A DNA stretch of 46,642 bases, taken from NCBI RefSeq assembly GCF_000478985.1, contig NZ_AWXB01000056.1, forward strand, positions 1 through 46,642. The letters are read 5' to 3'. Made by a program: the position numbers and the translations under genes. Below, one piece after another: positions 24,577-35,040 of the stretch; the stretch's first letter is position 1; each line of letters opens with the position of its first letter. The notes under the pieces were generated by a model. The model was not told the origin of the DNA. It saw nothing but the letters and a program-made list of their open reading frames with translations, and made no database searches. This stretch comes from Peptoniphilus sp. BV3C26. GTDB lineage: Bacteria > Bacillota > Clostridia > Tissierellales > Peptoniphilaceae.

Positions 24577-25407
24577 ATGGCAATTAGAGGATACAAACCG
24601 ACCTCTCCGGCACGCAGACAAATGACTGTTGCCACTTTTGAAGAGGTTACTAAAAAGACTCCTGAAAAGTCACTTACTGTAAATCTCAAAACTACTGCAG
24701 GAAGAAACGCCCGTGGAAAGATTACTTCAAGACATAGAGGCGGCGGAGTAAAAAGAAGATACAGAATTATAGATTTTAAAAGAAATAAGGATAATATTCC
24801 TGCTAAGGTTGCAGCTATTGAATATGATCCTTACAGAACAAGTTATATAGCTCTACTACATTATGTTGACGGTGAAAAAAGATATATCTTGGCACCTAAC
24901 GGCTTAAAGGTAGGAGATATTGTTGAAAGTGGAAGCGAAGCTGATATTAAAATCGGAAACGCTTTAAGACTTAAAGACATTCCTGTTGGTACAACAGTTC
25001 ACAATGTTGAATTGTTACCAGGTAAAGGCGGTCAAATTGCAAGAAGTGCAGGTTCTGAAGTTCAACTTATGGCTAAGGAAGGCAAATATGCAACTTTAAG
25101 ACTTCCTTCAACTGAAATGAGACTTGTACCAATTGATTGTAAGGCTACAATAGGACAAGTTGGAAATATTTCACACGAACTTATAACTTTAGGTAAGGCT
25201 GGAAAAAGCAGATATCTTGGAAAAAGACCTCATGTAAGAGGTTCTGCAATGAACCCTGTTGATCACCCTCATGGTGGTGGTGAAGGTAGAGCTCCTGTAG
25301 GTAGACCTTCTCCTATGACTCCTTGGGGCAAGAAAGCTATGGGTCTTAAGACAAGAAAGAAAAATAAAAAGTCTAACCAGTTAATTATAAGAAGAAGAAC
25401 TAAGTAA
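24577..25407 (+). CDS. rplB: 50S ribosomal protein L2
   Basis: L2 helps to hold the subunits together and supports peptidyl transferase. The 276 residues have [13 protein letters not shown] at the start, and [17 protein letters not shown] and [19 protein letters not shown] (the highly conserved peptidyl transferase loop with its His). Confidence 0.98.
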   Translation: MAIRGYKPTSPARRQMTVATFEEVTKKTPEKSLTVNLKTTAGRNARGKITSRHRGGGVKRRYRIIDFKRNKDNIPAKVAAIEYDPYRTSYIALLHYVDGEKRYILAPNGLKVGDIVESGSEADIKIGNALRLKDIPVGTTVHNVELLPGKGGQIARSAGSEVQLMAKEGKYATLRLPSTEMRLVPIDCKATIGQVGNISHELITLGKAGKSRYLGKRPHVRGSAMNPVDHPHGGGEGRAPVGRPSPMTPWGKKAMGLKTRKKNKKSNQLIIRRRTK

Positions 25408-25418
25408 GGGGGATTAAA

Positions 25419-25703
25419 ATGAGTAGATCAGTAAAAAAAGGACCTTTCGCTGATGAACATCTTCTTAAAAAAGTTGATGCTCTTAACGAAAAAAATGAAA
25501 AGCAAGTTATAAAGACATGGTCACGTCGCTCAACAATTTTCCCTGAGATGGTATCACACACTATTGCTGTGCACGACGGAAGAAAACATGTTCCGATTTA
25601 TATTACGGAAGATATGGTTGGTCACAAACTTGGAGAGTTTGTTCCGACGAGAACTTTTAGAGGACACGCCGGTAAAAGTGAAAAAACTACCGGTGTTAAA
25701 TAA
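25419..25703 (+). CDS. rpsS: 30S ribosomal protein S19
   Basis: S19 of the 30S head. The 94 residues have [31 protein letters not shown] and [16 protein letters not shown], matching the family over its whole length. GGGGGAT upstream. Confidence 0.97.
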   Translation: MSRSVKKGPFADEHLLKKVDALNEKNEKQVIKTWSRRSTIFPEMVSHTIAVHDGRKHVPIYITEDMVGHKLGEFVPTRTFRGHAGKSEKTTGVK

Positions 25704-25718
25704 TAAGGAGGGGTTCAA

Positions 25719-26054
25719 ATGGAAGCAAGAGCAATTGCTAAATATATAAGAATTTCACCTCTCAAAATACATTTTATATGTGATGAGATTCGTGGAAAGT
25801 CAGTAAAAGAAGCCCTTTCTATTCTTGAATTTACACCTAAGCGTGGTGCTAAAGAATTATTAAAGGTGCTAAAATCTGCCATAGCCAATGCAGAAAACAA
25901 TCTTAGTTTAGATGCTGATAATCTTTATGTTAAAGAAGCTTACGCCAATGATGGACCTACAATGAAAAGATTCCATCCTAAGGCTAAAGGTATGGCTTAT
26001 CCAATTTTAAAAAGATCAAGTCATATTGGCGTAGTTGTAGCAGAAAGAGAATAA
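25719..26054 (+). CDS. rplV: 50S ribosomal protein L22
   Basis: L22 lines the exit tunnel and contributes to macrolide sensitivity. The 111 residues have [15 protein letters not shown] at the start and [23 protein letters not shown] at the hairpin tip and end. Confidence 0.97.
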   Translation: MEARAIAKYIRISPLKIHFICDEIRGKSVKEALSILEFTPKRGAKELLKVLKSAIANAENNLSLDADNLYVKEAYANDGPTMKRFHPKAKGMAYPILKRSSHIGVVVAERE

Positions 26055-26065
26055 GGGGGTATACA

Positions 26066-26812
26066 ATGGGTCAAAAAGTTAACCCGCATGGTCTTCGTGT
26101 TGGCATCATTAAGGACTGGGATTCTAAATGGTATGCTAATAAGAAAGATTTTGCCGAATTATTAGTTGAAGATAATAAAATTCGTAAGTTTATTAAAAAT
26201 AAATTGTATGCAGCCGGTATTTCAAAAATCGAAATTGAAAGAGCGGCAAATAAAGTTAAAGTTTCAGTTTATACTTCAAAACCCGGTATGGTAATAGGCC
26301 GTGGCGGTGTAGGAGTTGAAGAACTTAGAAATGAACTGGAAAAGAAAACAGGAAAAAGCATTGTAGTTAATATTGAAGAAATTAAAAATCAAGATATGGA
26401 TGCGCAACTTGTTGCAGAATCTATAGCTGAATCTCTTGAAAGACGTATTTCATTCAGACGTGCTATGAAGCAAGCTATTCAAAGAACAATGAGAGCAGGC
26501 GCTAAGGGAATTAAAACTGCAGTTGCAGGAAGACTTGGCGGAGCTGATATGGCAAGAACTGAAGGTTATTCAGAAGGAACAATTCCTCTTCAAACTTTAA
26601 GAGCAGATATTGATTACGGCTTTGCTGAAGCTGACACAACTTACGGTAAACTTGGTGTAAAAGTATGGCTTTACAAGGGAGAAGTTCTTCCTAATGCACA
26701 AGGTCATTCAAACAGAGAAAGAGACAACAAAAAGAGAAAAAGAAATGACCAACAAGGTAAAAATAACCGTAAGAGAAATAATCAAAAAAGAGACAGACGT
26801 ACAAACGATTAA
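26066..26812 (+). CDS. rpsC: 30S ribosomal protein S3 with long basic tail
   Basis: S3 guards the mRNA entry site. The N-terminal KH domain has [16 protein letters not shown] and the C-terminal domain [17 protein letters not shown] and WLYKGEVLP. At 248 residues it is longer than the usual 210-220 because of an extra tail of about 35 residues made mainly of Arg, Lys, Asn and Gln. Confidence 0.97.
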   Translation: MGQKVNPHGLRVGIIKDWDSKWYANKKDFAELLVEDNKIRKFIKNKLYAAGISKIEIERAANKVKVSVYTSKPGMVIGRGGVGVEELRNELEKKTGKSIVVNIEEIKNQDMDAQLVAESIAESLERRISFRRAMKQAIQRTMRAGAKGIKTAVAGRLGGADMARTEGYSEGTIPLQTLRADIDYGFAEADTTYGKLGVKVWLYKGEVLPNAQGHSNRERDNKKRKRNDQQGKNNRKRNNQKRDRRTND

Positions 26813-26831
26813 GTAGGAGGGAGGAAATATT

Positions 26832-27263
26832 ATGTTAATGCCTAAAAGAGTTAAATTCCGTAGAGTTCACAGAGGCAGAATGAAGGGCAAGGCACAAAGA
26901 GGTAACACACTTACCTATGGTGAATATGGCCTTCAAGCACTTGAACCTGCATGGATTACTTCAAATCAAATAGAAGCTGCTCGTCGTGCGATGACAAGAT
27001 ACATTCGCCGTGGCGGTAATATTTGGATTAAAATCTTCCCGGACAAACCTGTTACGGAAAAACCTGCTGAAACTCGTATGGGTTCTGGTAAAGGTGCACC
27101 TGCTTATTGGGTTAGCGTTGTTAAACCGGGTAGAATTATGTTTGAAATGAATGGTGTTTCAGAAGAAATTGCAAGAGAAGCTATTAGACTTGCAGCTATG
27201 AAACTTCCAATCAAATGTAAATTTGTTATGAAAGAAAAGGATGGTGAATCAATTGAAGACTAA
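26832..27263 (+). CDS. rplP: 50S ribosomal protein L16
   Basis: L16 supports the A-site tRNA region. The 143 residues have [19 protein letters not shown] at the start and [19 protein letters not shown] in the middle. The end of the gene carries the ribosome binding site and start of rpmC. Confidence 0.97.
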   Translation: MLMPKRVKFRRVHRGRMKGKAQRGNTLTYGEYGLQALEPAWITSNQIEAARRAMTRYIRRGGNIWIKIFPDKPVTEKPAETRMGSGKGAPAYWVSVVKPGRIMFEMNGVSEEIAREAIRLAAMKLPIKCKFVMKEKDGESIED

Positions 27264-27459
27264 AGAAATTCGAAACTTGTCAAGTGAACAACTTACAAGC
27301 AAAATTGATGAACTTAAAAATGAATTGTTTAATCTAAGATTTAGATTAGCAACAGGTCAACTTGATAATCCATCAAGTATTAAAATGGTGAAAAAAGACA
27401 TTGCTCGCGCAAAGACCATTTTAAGAGAAAGAGAACTTGAAATGGGAAGGGAGGCTTAA
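27253..27459 (+). CDS. rpmC: 50S ribosomal protein L29
   Basis: L29 lies at the exit tunnel. The conserved start [14 protein letters not shown] begins at a TTG (27253), preceded by GGATGGTG at a good distance, so I choose it over the ATG at 27241, which adds four residues. It gives 68 residues with [16 protein letters not shown]. It overlaps rplP by 11 nt. Confidence 0.9.
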   Translation: MKTKEIRNLSSEQLTSKIDELKNELFNLRFRLATGQLDNPSSIKMVKKDIARAKTILRERELEMGREA

Positions 27460-27462
27460 TCC

Positions 27463-27717
27463 ATGGAAAGAAATCACAGAAAAACCATTATAGGTACAGT
27501 TGTAAGTGACAAAATGGATAAGACTATTGTTGTTGCTGTTGAGACTTTTGTTGATCATCCCATTTATAAAAAAAGAGTTAGAAAGACCACAAAGTTCAAA
27601 GCTCATGATGAAAATAATGAATGTGGCATAGGAGATCGTGTAAAACTTATGGAAACCAGACCTCTCTCTAAAGACAAGAGATGGAGATTGGTTCAAATTG
27701 TGGAAAAGGCACAATAA
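27463..27717 (+). CDS. rpsQ: 30S ribosomal protein S17
   Basis: S17 binds 16S rRNA early in assembly. The 84 residues have [21 protein letters not shown] and [12 protein letters not shown]-like [20 protein letters not shown]. The gene starts 3 nt after the rpmC stop. Confidence 0.97.
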   Translation: MERNHRKTIIGTVVSDKMDKTIVVAVETFVDHPIYKKRVRKTTKFKAHDENNECGIGDRVKLMETRPLSKDKRWRLVQIVEKAQ

Positions 27718-27734
27718 AGAAGGGAGGTTTCTTT

Positions 27735-28103
27735 ATGATACAACAAGAGTCAAGGATGCGTGTCGCTGACAACAGCGGTGCAAAAGAACTTTCAGTAATA
27801 AAAGTGTTAGGTGGAACTAACAGAAGAATAGCTAACATTGGAGATATTGTTGTTTGTAGCGTTAAATCTGCAACACCGGGTGGCGTTGTTAAGAAAGGTA
27901 GCGTTGTTAAAGCTGTTATTGTAAGAACTTCTAAAGGAATCAGTCGTCCAGACGGTTCATATATAAGATTTGATGACAATGCCGCAGTTATAATAAAAGA
28001 CGACAAGAGTCCTGTTGGAACTCGTATATTCGGACCAGTAACAAGAGAACTTAGAAGCGGAGACTTCATGAAGATTATATCTCTTGCACCGGAAGTGCTT
28101 TAA
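27735..28103 (+). CDS. rplN: 50S ribosomal protein L14
   Basis: L14 forms an intersubunit bridge. The 122-residue start [19 protein letters not shown] at ATG 27735 is typical and has AGGGAGG upstream; the longer frame from 27681 overlaps rpsQ and adds 18 unrelated residues. The C-terminus [14 protein letters not shown] is conserved. Confidence 0.97.
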   Translation: MIQQESRMRVADNSGAKELSVIKVLGGTNRRIANIGDIVVCSVKSATPGGVVKKGSVVKAVIVRTSKGISRPDGSYIRFDDNAAVIIKDDKSPVGTRIFGPVTRELRSGDFMKIISLAPEVL

Positions 28104-28116
28104 TTAGGAGGAAACT

Positions 28117-28422
28117 ATGCGTATAAAAAAAGGTGACACAGTTAAAGTAATAGCCGGTAAAGATAAAGGAAAAACCGGTAAAGTTTTAAAAACTTTCCCG
28201 AAAGAAGATAAAGTAGTAGTTGAAAAAATTAACATTGTAACAAAGCATCAAAAACCAAAGGGACCTCAAAATCCTGGTGGAATTACAAAAGTTGAAGCTC
28301 CTATACACGTTTCAAATGTTATGTATTTTGACGAAAAATCGGGAAAAGGAACAAAACTTGGATATAAAATAGAAAACGGTAAGAAAGTCAGATTTAAAAA
28401 ATCAGACAATCAAACCATTTAA
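28117..28422 (+). CDS. rplX: 50S ribosomal protein L24
   Basis: L24 starts large-subunit assembly and has a KOW motif. The 101 residues begin MRIKKGDTVKVIAGKDKGKTG and contain GGITKVEAPIHVSNVMYFD. Confidence 0.97.
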   Translation: MRIKKGDTVKVIAGKDKGKTGKVLKTFPKEDKVVVEKINIVTKHQKPKGPQNPGGITKVEAPIHVSNVMYFDEKSGKGTKLGYKIENGKKVRFKKSDNQTI

Positions 28423-28433
28423 GGAGGTAGAAG

Positions 28434-28976
28434 ATGACTTCCAGATTAAAGGAAAAATATTCAAATGAAGTTGTTGGCCATTTAGTAGATAAATTCGGCT
28501 ACAAAAATATAATGGAAGTTCCTAAGCTTGAAAAGGTTGTAATTAACATAGGCCTTGGAGAAGCTAAGGATAATCCTAAAGCTTTAGAAAGCGCAATTAA
28601 TGATTTAACAGTTATCTCAGGTCAAAGACCTGTTGTAACTAAAGCAAAAAAATCTATTGCAAACTTTAAACTTCGTGAAGGACACAACATTGGTTGTAAA
28701 GTCACTCTTCGTGGAGATAGAATGTATGATTTCTTAGATAAATTAATGAACGTTGCTCTACCAAGAGTAAGAGACTTTAGAGGAATCAAACCTTCAGCTT
28801 TTGACGGCAGAGGTAATTATGCTTTAGGGCTTAAGGAACAACTTATATTCCCTGAAATAGAATATGACAAAGTAGATGCTATTAGGGGAATGGATATTGT
28901 TATAGTAACTACAGCAAATACTGATGAAGAAGCCAAAGCTTTCCTTGAAATGATGGGAATGCCCTTTGCCAGATAA
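28434..28976 (+). CDS. rplE: 50S ribosomal protein L5
   Basis: L5 contacts the P-site tRNA and 5S rRNA. The 180 residues have [36 protein letters not shown] and [20 protein letters not shown], all well conserved in the family. Confidence 0.97.
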   Translation: MTSRLKEKYSNEVVGHLVDKFGYKNIMEVPKLEKVVINIGLGEAKDNPKALESAINDLTVISGQRPVVTKAKKSIANFKLREGHNIGCKVTLRGDRMYDFLDKLMNVALPRVRDFRGIKPSAFDGRGNYALGLKEQLIFPEIEYDKVDAIRGMDIVIVTTANTDEEAKAFLEMMGMPFAR

Positions 28977-28987
28977 GGAGGTAAACA

Positions 28988-29173
28988 ATGGCAAAAAAAT
29001 CAATGATTGCTAAACAAAAGAGAAAACAAAAATTTTCCACTCGTGAATACACAAGATGTACAATTTGTGGAAGACCGCATTCAGTATTAAAAAAATATGG
29101 AATTTGCAGAATTTGTTTTAGAGAATTAGCTTACAAGGGACAAATCCCGGGTGTTAAAAAAGCTAGCTGGTAA
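28988..29173 (+). CDS. rpsN: 30S ribosomal protein S14, zinc-binding type
   Basis: S14 type Z, with two CxxC pairs (CTIC and CRIC), so it binds zinc. 61 residues: [20 protein letters not shown], then [17 protein letters not shown]. The zinc form is typical of Firmicutes. Confidence 0.97.
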   Translation: MAKKSMIAKQKRKQKFSTREYTRCTICGRPHSVLKKYGICRICFRELAYKGQIPGVKKASW

Positions 29174-29198
29174 AGTTTAGCGAAAGGAGGATACCTAT

Positions 29199-29594
29199 AT
29201 GATGACAGATCCTATTGCAGATATGCTTACAAGAATTAGAAATAGCAATAATGCAAAACATAAATCGGTAGACGTTCCGGCATCAAACATTAAAAAAGAG
29301 ATTGCCGAAATACTTCTAAACGAAGGTTATATAAAGAGTTATGACGTTATTGATGACAATAAACAAGGTGTCATTAGAATAGACTTAAAATATACTAAAG
29401 ATGGAGAAAGAGTAATTTCCGGACTTAAAAGAATTTCAAAGCCGGGACTAAGAGTGTATGTAAATAGCGAAGATGTTCCAAAAGTTCTTGGTGGACTTGG
29501 AATCGCAATAATATCAACATCAAAAGGAATTGTTACTGACAAAGTTGCAAGAACTGAAAATGTTGGTGGCGAGGTTATTTGCTACGTTTGGTAA
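29199..29594 (+). CDS. rpsH: 30S ribosomal protein S8
   Basis: S8 binds 16S rRNA helix 21 and regulates the spc operon in E. coli. The 131 residues have [24 protein letters not shown] and [16 protein letters not shown]. Two ATGs (29199, 29202) are possible. Confidence 0.97.
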   Translation: MMTDPIADMLTRIRNSNNAKHKSVDVPASNIKKEIAEILLNEGYIKSYDVIDDNKQGVIRIDLKYTKDGERVISGLKRISKPGLRVYVNSEDVPKVLGGLGIAIISTSKGIVTDKVARTENVGGEVICYVW

Positions 29595-29607
29595 TAGGAG
29601 GTGAAAA

Positions 29608-30144
29608 ATGTCCAGAATCGGAAAAAAACCAATTGAAATCCCCGCTGGAGTAACAGTTAACATTGACGGAACTAACGTTAAAGTTAAAGGCCCAAAAGGA
29701 GAATTGGTTAACACATTTAACAATAACTTAGATATAAAGATGGAAAACAACGAAATTGTTGTTCAAAGACCTAATGAAGAAAAAAAGATTAGAGCGCTTC
29801 ACGGACTTACAAGAACTCTTATATACAATATGATCATCGGCGTTACTGAAGGATATCAAAAAGAACTTGAGATAGTAGGAACAGGTTACAGAGCTCAAAA
29901 AGCAGGTAAAAAATTAAGCTTAACTCTTGGACTTTCACATCCACTTGATCTTGAAGATCCTGAGGGAATAGAAGTTGAAGTACCGGCTCCAAATAAGATG
30001 ATTGTAAAAGGCATTGACAAACAAAAAGTTGGAGAATATGCTGCATATATTAGAGGATTTAGACAACCTGAACCCTATAAAGGTAAGGGAATCAAGTATG
30101 TTGATGAAGTTATAAGACGTAAAGTCGGAAAGACCGGTAAGTAA
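29608..30144 (+). CDS. rplF: 50S ribosomal protein L6
   Basis: L6 supports the GTPase centre. The 178 residues have [44 protein letters not shown] and [15 protein letters not shown], with [11 protein letters not shown] near the end. Confidence 0.97.
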   Translation: MSRIGKKPIEIPAGVTVNIDGTNVKVKGPKGELVNTFNNNLDIKMENNEIVVQRPNEEKKIRALHGLTRTLIYNMIIGVTEGYQKELEIVGTGYRAQKAGKKLSLTLGLSHPLDLEDPEGIEVEVPAPNKMIVKGIDKQKVGEYAAYIRGFRQPEPYKGKGIKYVDEVIRRKVGKTGK

Positions 30145-30165
30145 TAGTAGGAAGGAGAATAAATA

Positions 30166-30528
30166 GTGTTTAAAAAAGTAGATAAAAAAGAAACACGTGT
30201 TAAAAGACAACACAGAATCAGAAATAAAATCTCCGGAACTTCTTCTTGCCCAAGACTTAGTGTGTTCAGATCAGGAAAGCACATCTATGCTCAATTAATA
30301 GATGATGAAAATGGAGCAACTCTTGTAAGTGCTTCAACACTTGATAAAGCACTTGGTCTTGAACAAACTCACAACATTGAAGCGGCAAAGAAAATAGGAG
30401 AAAGCATTGCAAAACGTGCTTTGGATAATGGAATAGAAGAAGTAGTATTTGACAGATCCGGTTATCTATATCACGGACGTATAAAGGCACTTGCTGAAGC
30501 GGCAAGAGAAGCCGGACTTAAATTTTAA
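30166..30528 (+). CDS. rplR: 50S ribosomal protein L18
   Basis: L18 binds 5S rRNA. The 120 residues start at GTG (30166), with GAAGGAG upstream, and contain [18 protein letters not shown] and [23 protein letters not shown]. Confidence 0.97.
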   Translation: MFKKVDKKETRVKRQHRIRNKISGTSSCPRLSVFRSGKHIYAQLIDDENGATLVSASTLDKALGLEQTHNIEAAKKIGESIAKRALDNGIEEVVFDRSGYLYHGRIKALAEAAREAGLKF

Positions 30529-30543
30529 TTAAGGAGGGGAAAT

Positions 30544-31050
30544 ATGGAATATTCACTAATAAACCCTGATGAATTACAACTTGAAGAAAGAGTTGTAGCA
30601 ATCAACAGAGTAGCAAAAGTAGTAAAAGGTGGTAGAAACTTCAGATTTTCCGCTCTTGTAGTTGTAGGAGATAAAAACGGATACGTTGGAGTTGGAACAG
30701 GAAAAGCTCTTGAAGTACCAGAAGCAATTAGAAAAGCAGTTCAAGATGCAAGAAAACATATAGTTAAAGTAAACCTATTAGGCACAAGTATTCCTCACCA
30801 AGTAGTTGGAATATTTGGAGCAGGAAGAGTTTTCTTAAAACCTGCCCGCGAAGGTACAGGAGTTATAGCCGGAGGAGCTGTTCGTGCAGTATTAGAACTT
30901 GCAGGAATTTCAGACATTCGTACTAAAAACTTGGGCACAAACAATCCGAGAAATATCGTAAATGCAACAATGGATGCGCTTAGACAACTAAAGACAGCAC
31001 AAAGTGTAGCAAAACTTAGAAACAAGTCTGTTGATGAAATTTTAGGTTAA
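30544..31050 (+). CDS. rpsE: 30S ribosomal protein S5
   Basis: S5 shapes mRNA decoding and entry. The 168 residues have [41 protein letters not shown] and [19 protein letters not shown], the conserved core. Confidence 0.97.
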   Translation: MEYSLINPDELQLEERVVAINRVAKVVKGGRNFRFSALVVVGDKNGYVGVGTGKALEVPEAIRKAVQDARKHIVKVNLLGTSIPHQVVGIFGAGRVFLKPAREGTGVIAGGAVRAVLELAGISDIRTKNLGTNNPRNIVNATMDALRQLKTAQSVAKLRNKSVDEILG

Positions 31051-31060
31051 GGGGGTAAAC

Positions 31061-31231
31061 ATGCTTAAGATAAAATTAGTAAAAAGCCCTATCGGTAAAA
31101 TGGAGTCTCACAAAAGAACAGTAAAAGCATTGGGACTTAGAAAAATCGGACAGGTTGTTGAACATGAAGATAATCCTCAAATAAGAGGTATGATCAAGAA
31201 AATAGATTATATGTTAGAGGTTACTGAATAA
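31061..31231 (+). CDS. rpmD: 50S ribosomal protein L30
   Basis: A small gene of 56 codons: start ATG at 31061, after GGGGGT, with [19 protein letters not shown], then [19 protein letters not shown] and TAA at 31229-31231. This is L30 in length, sequence and position between S5 and L15. Confidence 0.96.
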   Translation: MLKIKLVKSPIGKMESHKRTVKALGLRKIGQVVEHEDNPQIRGMIKKIDYMLEVTE

Positions 31232-31243
31232 GGAGGTGCGACC

Positions 31244-31687
31244 ATGAAATTACACAACTTAAGACCTGCAGAAGGCGGCGGAGTAAAAGCTAAAAAAAGA
31301 TTAGGTAGAGGTATCGGAAGCGGTACAGGAAAAACCTCCGGACGTGGACACAAAGGTCAAAACGCAAGAAGCGGCGGTGGAGTAAGACCTGGATTTGAAG
31401 GTGGTCAAATGCCTCTATTCAGAAGACTTCCAAAAAGAGGTTTTACAAACATCTTTGCAAAAAAATTTGCAGTTGTAAATGTTAAGGATTTAAATAACTT
31501 TGAAGAAGGAACTGAAGTAACACCTGAATTATTATTAGAAAAAGGATGCATCAGTAAATTAGAAGACGGTGTTAGAATTCTTGGCCAAGGAGAAATAAGT
31601 GTAAAACTAACAGTTAAAGCTAGCCATTTCTCAAAATCTGCAGCTGAAAAAATAGAAGCAGCTGGAGGAAGGATTGAGGTGATCTAA
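31244..31687 (+). CDS. rplO: 50S ribosomal protein L15
   Basis: L15 joins late in assembly. The 147 residues have [30 protein letters not shown] and [18 protein letters not shown]. The last base overlaps the secY start. Confidence 0.97.
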   Translation: MKLHNLRPAEGGGVKAKKRLGRGIGSGTGKTSGRGHKGQNARSGGGVRPGFEGGQMPLFRRLPKRGFTNIFAKKFAVVNVKDLNNFEEGTEVTPELLLEKGCISKLEDGVRILGQGEISVKLTVKASHFSKSAAEKIEAAGGRIEVI

Positions 31688-32967
31688 TGCTGTCCACATT
31701 TAAAAATGCTTGGAAAATACCGGAATTAAGAAAAAAGATGCTATTTACGCTTTTCATGCTTTTGGTATACAGATTAGGATCACACATAACAGTACCGTTT
31801 ATGAATAAAGAAGCAATAGCACAATTATTTAGCGGTAACAATGCCGGAGTATTAACATTTCTTGATATGATGGCAGGAGGAAACTTCTCCAACTTTACAA
31901 TTTTTGCAGCAAATATAACACCATATATTACTGCATCAATTGTATTACAACTTCTTACAATAGCCATTCCTTCACTGGAATCATTGGCTAAAGAAGGAGA
32001 TACAGGTAGAAAGAAAATTGCAAAATATACAAGATATCTTTCTATAGCAATAGCATTAGTACAAGCAATAGGATTTACATTTGTATTATTTAAAGATGCA
32101 GTCCTTGCTCATACACTATTGCAAAAGTTGGTTGTTATTCTATCTATAGTAGCAGGAACAGCATTGCTAATTTGGATAGGAGAACAAATTACAGAAAAAG
32201 GAATAGGAAATGGTATATCAATAATCATCTTTGCAGGTATAATAGTTAGAATGCCAAGAGATTTATACCAATCATTTCTATTAGTAAAAATGGGAAGAGT
32301 ACACTGGGCTTTTCTAGCACTATACATTGTGCTTGCAATAGCAATAGTATTCTTCGTAGTAATACTCAACGAAGGTGAAAGAAGAATACCGGTTCAATAT
32401 GCAAAAAGAGTAGTCGGAAGAAAAATGTATGGAGGACAATCAACTCACATACCTATTAAAGTTCTTATGACAGGAGTTATGCCAATAATTTTTGCAAACT
32501 CACTACTTGCAATTCCATCAACCCTTATAATGTTTACAGGTCCAGGAAAATTCCAAGACTTTGTAATAAAATGGCTTACACCACAAGGGGGACCGGGAAT
32601 AGTAATATATGTATTGTTATCAATAGTATTGATAATATTCTTCACATTTTTCTATACAACTATTCAGTTCAACACAGTTGAATATTCAAAGAACTTGCAA
32701 CAAAACGGTGGATTTATCCCTGGAATAAGACCAGGAAAACCAACAAGTGACTATCTTGGAAGAAGTGTTAACAGATTAGTATTGCCAGGAGCAATAGCCC
32801 TTGCAATTTTAACTGTACTTCCAACAATTTTAACAAGAGTTGCACACTTAAGATTCAACTATGGCGGAACATCAATACTAATTGTTGTCGGCGTTATTTT
32901 GGAAACTGCAAGAGTTCTTGAACAACAAATGTTAATGAGACATTACAAAGGATTCTTAAAGAAATAG
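31687..32967 (+). CDS. secY: Protein translocase subunit SecY
   Basis: SecY is the core channel of the Sec translocon in the cytoplasmic membrane. The 426 residues have ten membrane segments, NAWKIPELRKKMLFTL at the start, YITASIVLQLLTIAIP (TM2-3), GERRIPVQYAKRVVGRKMYGG, and QQNGGFIPGIRPGKPT in the C5 loop. Its last segments and RHYKGFLKK tail are complete. Confidence 0.98.
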   Translation: MLSTFKNAWKIPELRKKMLFTLFMLLVYRLGSHITVPFMNKEAIAQLFSGNNAGVLTFLDMMAGGNFSNFTIFAANITPYITASIVLQLLTIAIPSLESLAKEGDTGRKKIAKYTRYLSIAIALVQAIGFTFVLFKDAVLAHTLLQKLVVILSIVAGTALLIWIGEQITEKGIGNGISIIIFAGIIVRMPRDLYQSFLLVKMGRVHWAFLALYIVLAIAIVFFVVILNEGERRIPVQYAKRVVGRKMYGGQSTHIPIKVLMTGVMPIIFANSLLAIPSTLIMFTGPGKFQDFVIKWLTPQGGPGIVIYVLLSIVLIIFFTFFYTTIQFNTVEYSKNLQQNGGFIPGIRPGKPTSDYLGRSVNRLVLPGAIALAILTVLPTILTRVAHLRFNYGGTSILIVVGVILETARVLEQQMLMRHYKGFLKK

Positions 32968-32975
32968 GAGGAATA

Positions 32976-33629
32976 ATGAGACTCGTAATTTTAGGACCTC
33001 CAGGAGCAGGTAAAGGAACACAAGCAGATTTTATAATCGACAAATATAAAGTTCCTCACATCTCAACCGGAGACATATTCAGAGAAAACATAAAAAATGG
33101 AACAGATCTTGGCAAAAAAGCAAAATCATATATGGACAAAGGACTTTTAGTTCCTGACCAAGTAGTAATTGATATTGTAAAAGACCGTTTAACATGGGAT
33201 GACACAAAAAAAGGATTCTTATTAGACGGATTTCCAAGAACAGTAGCTCAAGCAGTGGCTCTTGATGCATTTCTTGATTCACAAAATAAAAAATTGGATT
33301 CAGTAATAAACATCAATGTAGACACAGGAATTTTAGTAGAAAGAGCAGTTGGAAGAAGAGTATGTAAAAGCTGCGGAGCAACCTATCACGTAAAAAATAA
33401 AGCACCAAAAGAAGAAGGCAAATGTGATAAATGTGGAGGACCGCTTTTCCAAAGAGACGACGATACAGAGGACACAGTAAAGACCAGAATACAAGTTTAC
33501 TTTGATCAAACATCACCTCTAATAGACTACTATAAGGCACAAAATTTACTCCTTGATGTAGATGGCAAAGGAGACATGAAAGAAACCTTTAAAAGAATAG
33601 AGAAGAGTTTAGATGCAAAAGACGCTTAG
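32976..33629 (+). CDS. adk: Adenylate kinase
   Basis: Adk interconverts ATP+AMP and 2 ADP. P-loop GPPGAGKGTQA is at residues 7-17, then STGDIFREN and LDGFPRTVAQA. The LID has a zinc-type four-Cys motif (CKSC and CDKC), the long form usual in Gram-positives. The 217 residues are complete; the end overlaps the next gene by 17 nt. Confidence 0.97.
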   Translation: MRLVILGPPGAGKGTQADFIIDKYKVPHISTGDIFRENIKNGTDLGKKAKSYMDKGLLVPDQVVIDIVKDRLTWDDTKKGFLLDGFPRTVAQAVALDAFLDSQNKKLDSVININVDTGILVERAVGRRVCKSCGATYHVKNKAPKEEGKCDKCGGPLFQRDDDTEDTVKTRIQVYFDQTSPLIDYYKAQNLLLDVDGKGDMKETFKRIEKSLDAKDA

Positions 33630-33876
33630 ACTGAAAACAGGTCAAGTGGTAAAGTCATTAGCAGGAAGAGATGAGGGAAAAATCTTTGCGATACTTGAAA
33701 TAGTTGATGAGAAATATGTAAAAATAGTAGATGGGAAACTTAGAAAATTAGAAAGACCTAAACTAAAAAAAGTAATGCACTTAAAACCATATAATGCATT
33801 AATAGACTTACATGTTGAAAATTTAAACGACAGCTATATAAGAAAATCGCTAAAGGTTATAAATAAGGAGGCCTGA
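33613..33876 (+). CDS. KOW-domain RNA-binding protein (L14e-like)
   Basis: An 87-residue protein with a KOW-type opening ([21 protein letters not shown]) and a basic middle ([14 protein letters not shown]). Short KOW proteins between adk/map and infA are common in Clostridia and relatives, function unknown, presumably linked to the ribosome or to translation. It overlaps adk by 17 nt and ends 2 nt before infA. Confidence 0.75.
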   Translation: MQKTLRLKTGQVVKSLAGRDEGKIFAILEIVDEKYVKIVDGKLRKLERPKLKKVMHLKPYNALIDLHVENLNDSYIRKSLKVINKEA

Positions 33877-33878
33877 CT

Positions 33879-34097
33879 GTGGCAAAAGAAGATGTAATAG
33901 AAGTAGAAGGCAAAGTTATAGATGCTTTACCTAACACAAATTTTAAAGTAGAACTTGAGAATGGGCACGTAATACTTGCACACATCTCAGGAAAGTTAAG
34001 AATGAACTATATAAGGATTTTGCCAGGAGACAAGGTAACAGTAGAGCTGTCACCCTATGACTTAACTCGCGGCAGAATAACTTGGAGAAATAAATAA
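33879..34097 (+). CDS. infA: Translation initiation factor IF-1
   Basis: IF-1 blocks the A site during initiation. The 72 residues begin at a GTG (33879) after [25 protein letters not shown] and [16 protein letters not shown] are diagnostic. The family length is 72. Confidence 0.97.
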   Translation: MAKEDVIEVEGKVIDALPNTNFKVELENGHVILAHISGKLRMNYIRILPGDKVTVELSPYDLTRGRITWRNK

Positions 34098-34124
34098 ACC
34101 CTATTGTGACTTAGGAGGGATAAG

Positions 34125-34238
34125 ATGAAAGTAAGACCATCTGTAAAAAAGATGTGCGAAAAATGCAAAATCATTAAGCGTAAAGGTAGAGTAATGGTTA
34201 TTTGCGAAAACCCGAAGCACAAACAAAGACAAGGCTAA
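34125..34238 (+). CDS. rpmJ: 50S ribosomal protein L36
   Basis: A 37-residue gene: [20 protein letters not shown] and then [17 protein letters not shown], stop TAA 34236-34238. The zinc ligands CxxC...C...H are present. It lies between infA and rpsM as usual, with AGGAGGG before the ATG at 34125. Confidence 0.96.
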   Translation: MKVRPSVKKMCEKCKIIKRKGRVMVICENPKHKQRQG

Positions 34239-34250
34239 TGGAGGTATGAA

Positions 34251-34613
34251 ATGGCAAGAATTGCTGGTATAGACTTACCTAGGGAAAAACGTGTTGAAAT
34301 CGGATTAACATATATCTTCGGCATTGGTAAAAACAGATCAAGAGAAATACTAAAAAATGCAGAAGTCGATTTGGACACAAGAGTAAAAGACCTCACAGAA
34401 GGTGAATTAGCTCGCATAAGAGATGAAATAGATAAATATCACGTAGAAGGAGACTTACGTAGAGATATAGCATTAAATATAAAAAGACTTAGAGAAATTA
34501 ACTGCTATAGAGGAATACGTCATAAAAAAGGATTACCTGTACGTGGACAAAAAACAAAAACTAATGCAAGAACCAGAAAAGGTCCTAAAAAATTAGTTTC
34601 AAAGAATAAATAA
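34251..34613 (+). CDS. rpsM: 30S ribosomal protein S13
   Basis: S13 bridges to the large subunit. The 120 residues have [39 protein letters not shown] and [11 protein letters not shown], with the basic tail that contacts the tRNA. Confidence 0.97.
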   Translation: MARIAGIDLPREKRVEIGLTYIFGIGKNRSREILKNAEVDLDTRVKDLTEGELARIRDEIDKYHVEGDLRRDIALNIKRLREINCYRGIRHKKGLPVRGQKTKTNARTRKGPKKLVSKNK

Positions 34614-34624
34614 AGGAGGTAGAC

Positions 34625-35020
34625 ATGGCTAAAAAACAAAAAGTAACAAGAGTTAGAAGACGTGAGCGTAAAAATATAGAAAAAGGTCAAGCTCATATAG
34701 CATCAACTTTTAACAACACAATGGTTACTCTAACAGATATGAGCGGAAATGTAATCTCCTGGGCAAGCGCAGGACAACTTGGATTTAGAGGATCAAGAAA
34801 GTCAACACCGTTTGCAGCACAAGAAGCAGCAGAATCAGCAGCAGCAAAAGCAAAAGAACATGGACTAAAAACAGTAGAAGTTTATGTAAAAGGACCGGGT
34901 TCAGGAAGAGAAGCAGCCATAAGATCACTTCAAGCATCAGGCTTAGAAGTTACAATGATAAAAGATGTAACACCTATTCCACATAACGGATGCAGACCGC
35001 CTAAACGTAGAAGAGTTTAA
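34625..35020 (+). CDS. rpsK: 30S ribosomal protein S11
   Basis: S11 of the platform. The 131 residues have [57 protein letters not shown] and [14 protein letters not shown]. Directly followed by rpoA; rpsD, which many Clostridia have in between, is absent. Confidence 0.97.
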   Translation: MAKKQKVTRVRRRERKNIEKGQAHIASTFNNTMVTLTDMSGNVISWASAGQLGFRGSRKSTPFAAQEAAESAAAKAKEHGLKTVEVYVKGPGSGREAAIRSLQASGLEVTMIKDVTPIPHNGCRPPKRRRV

Positions 35021-35040
35021 TACCCAAGAGGAGGGAACCC

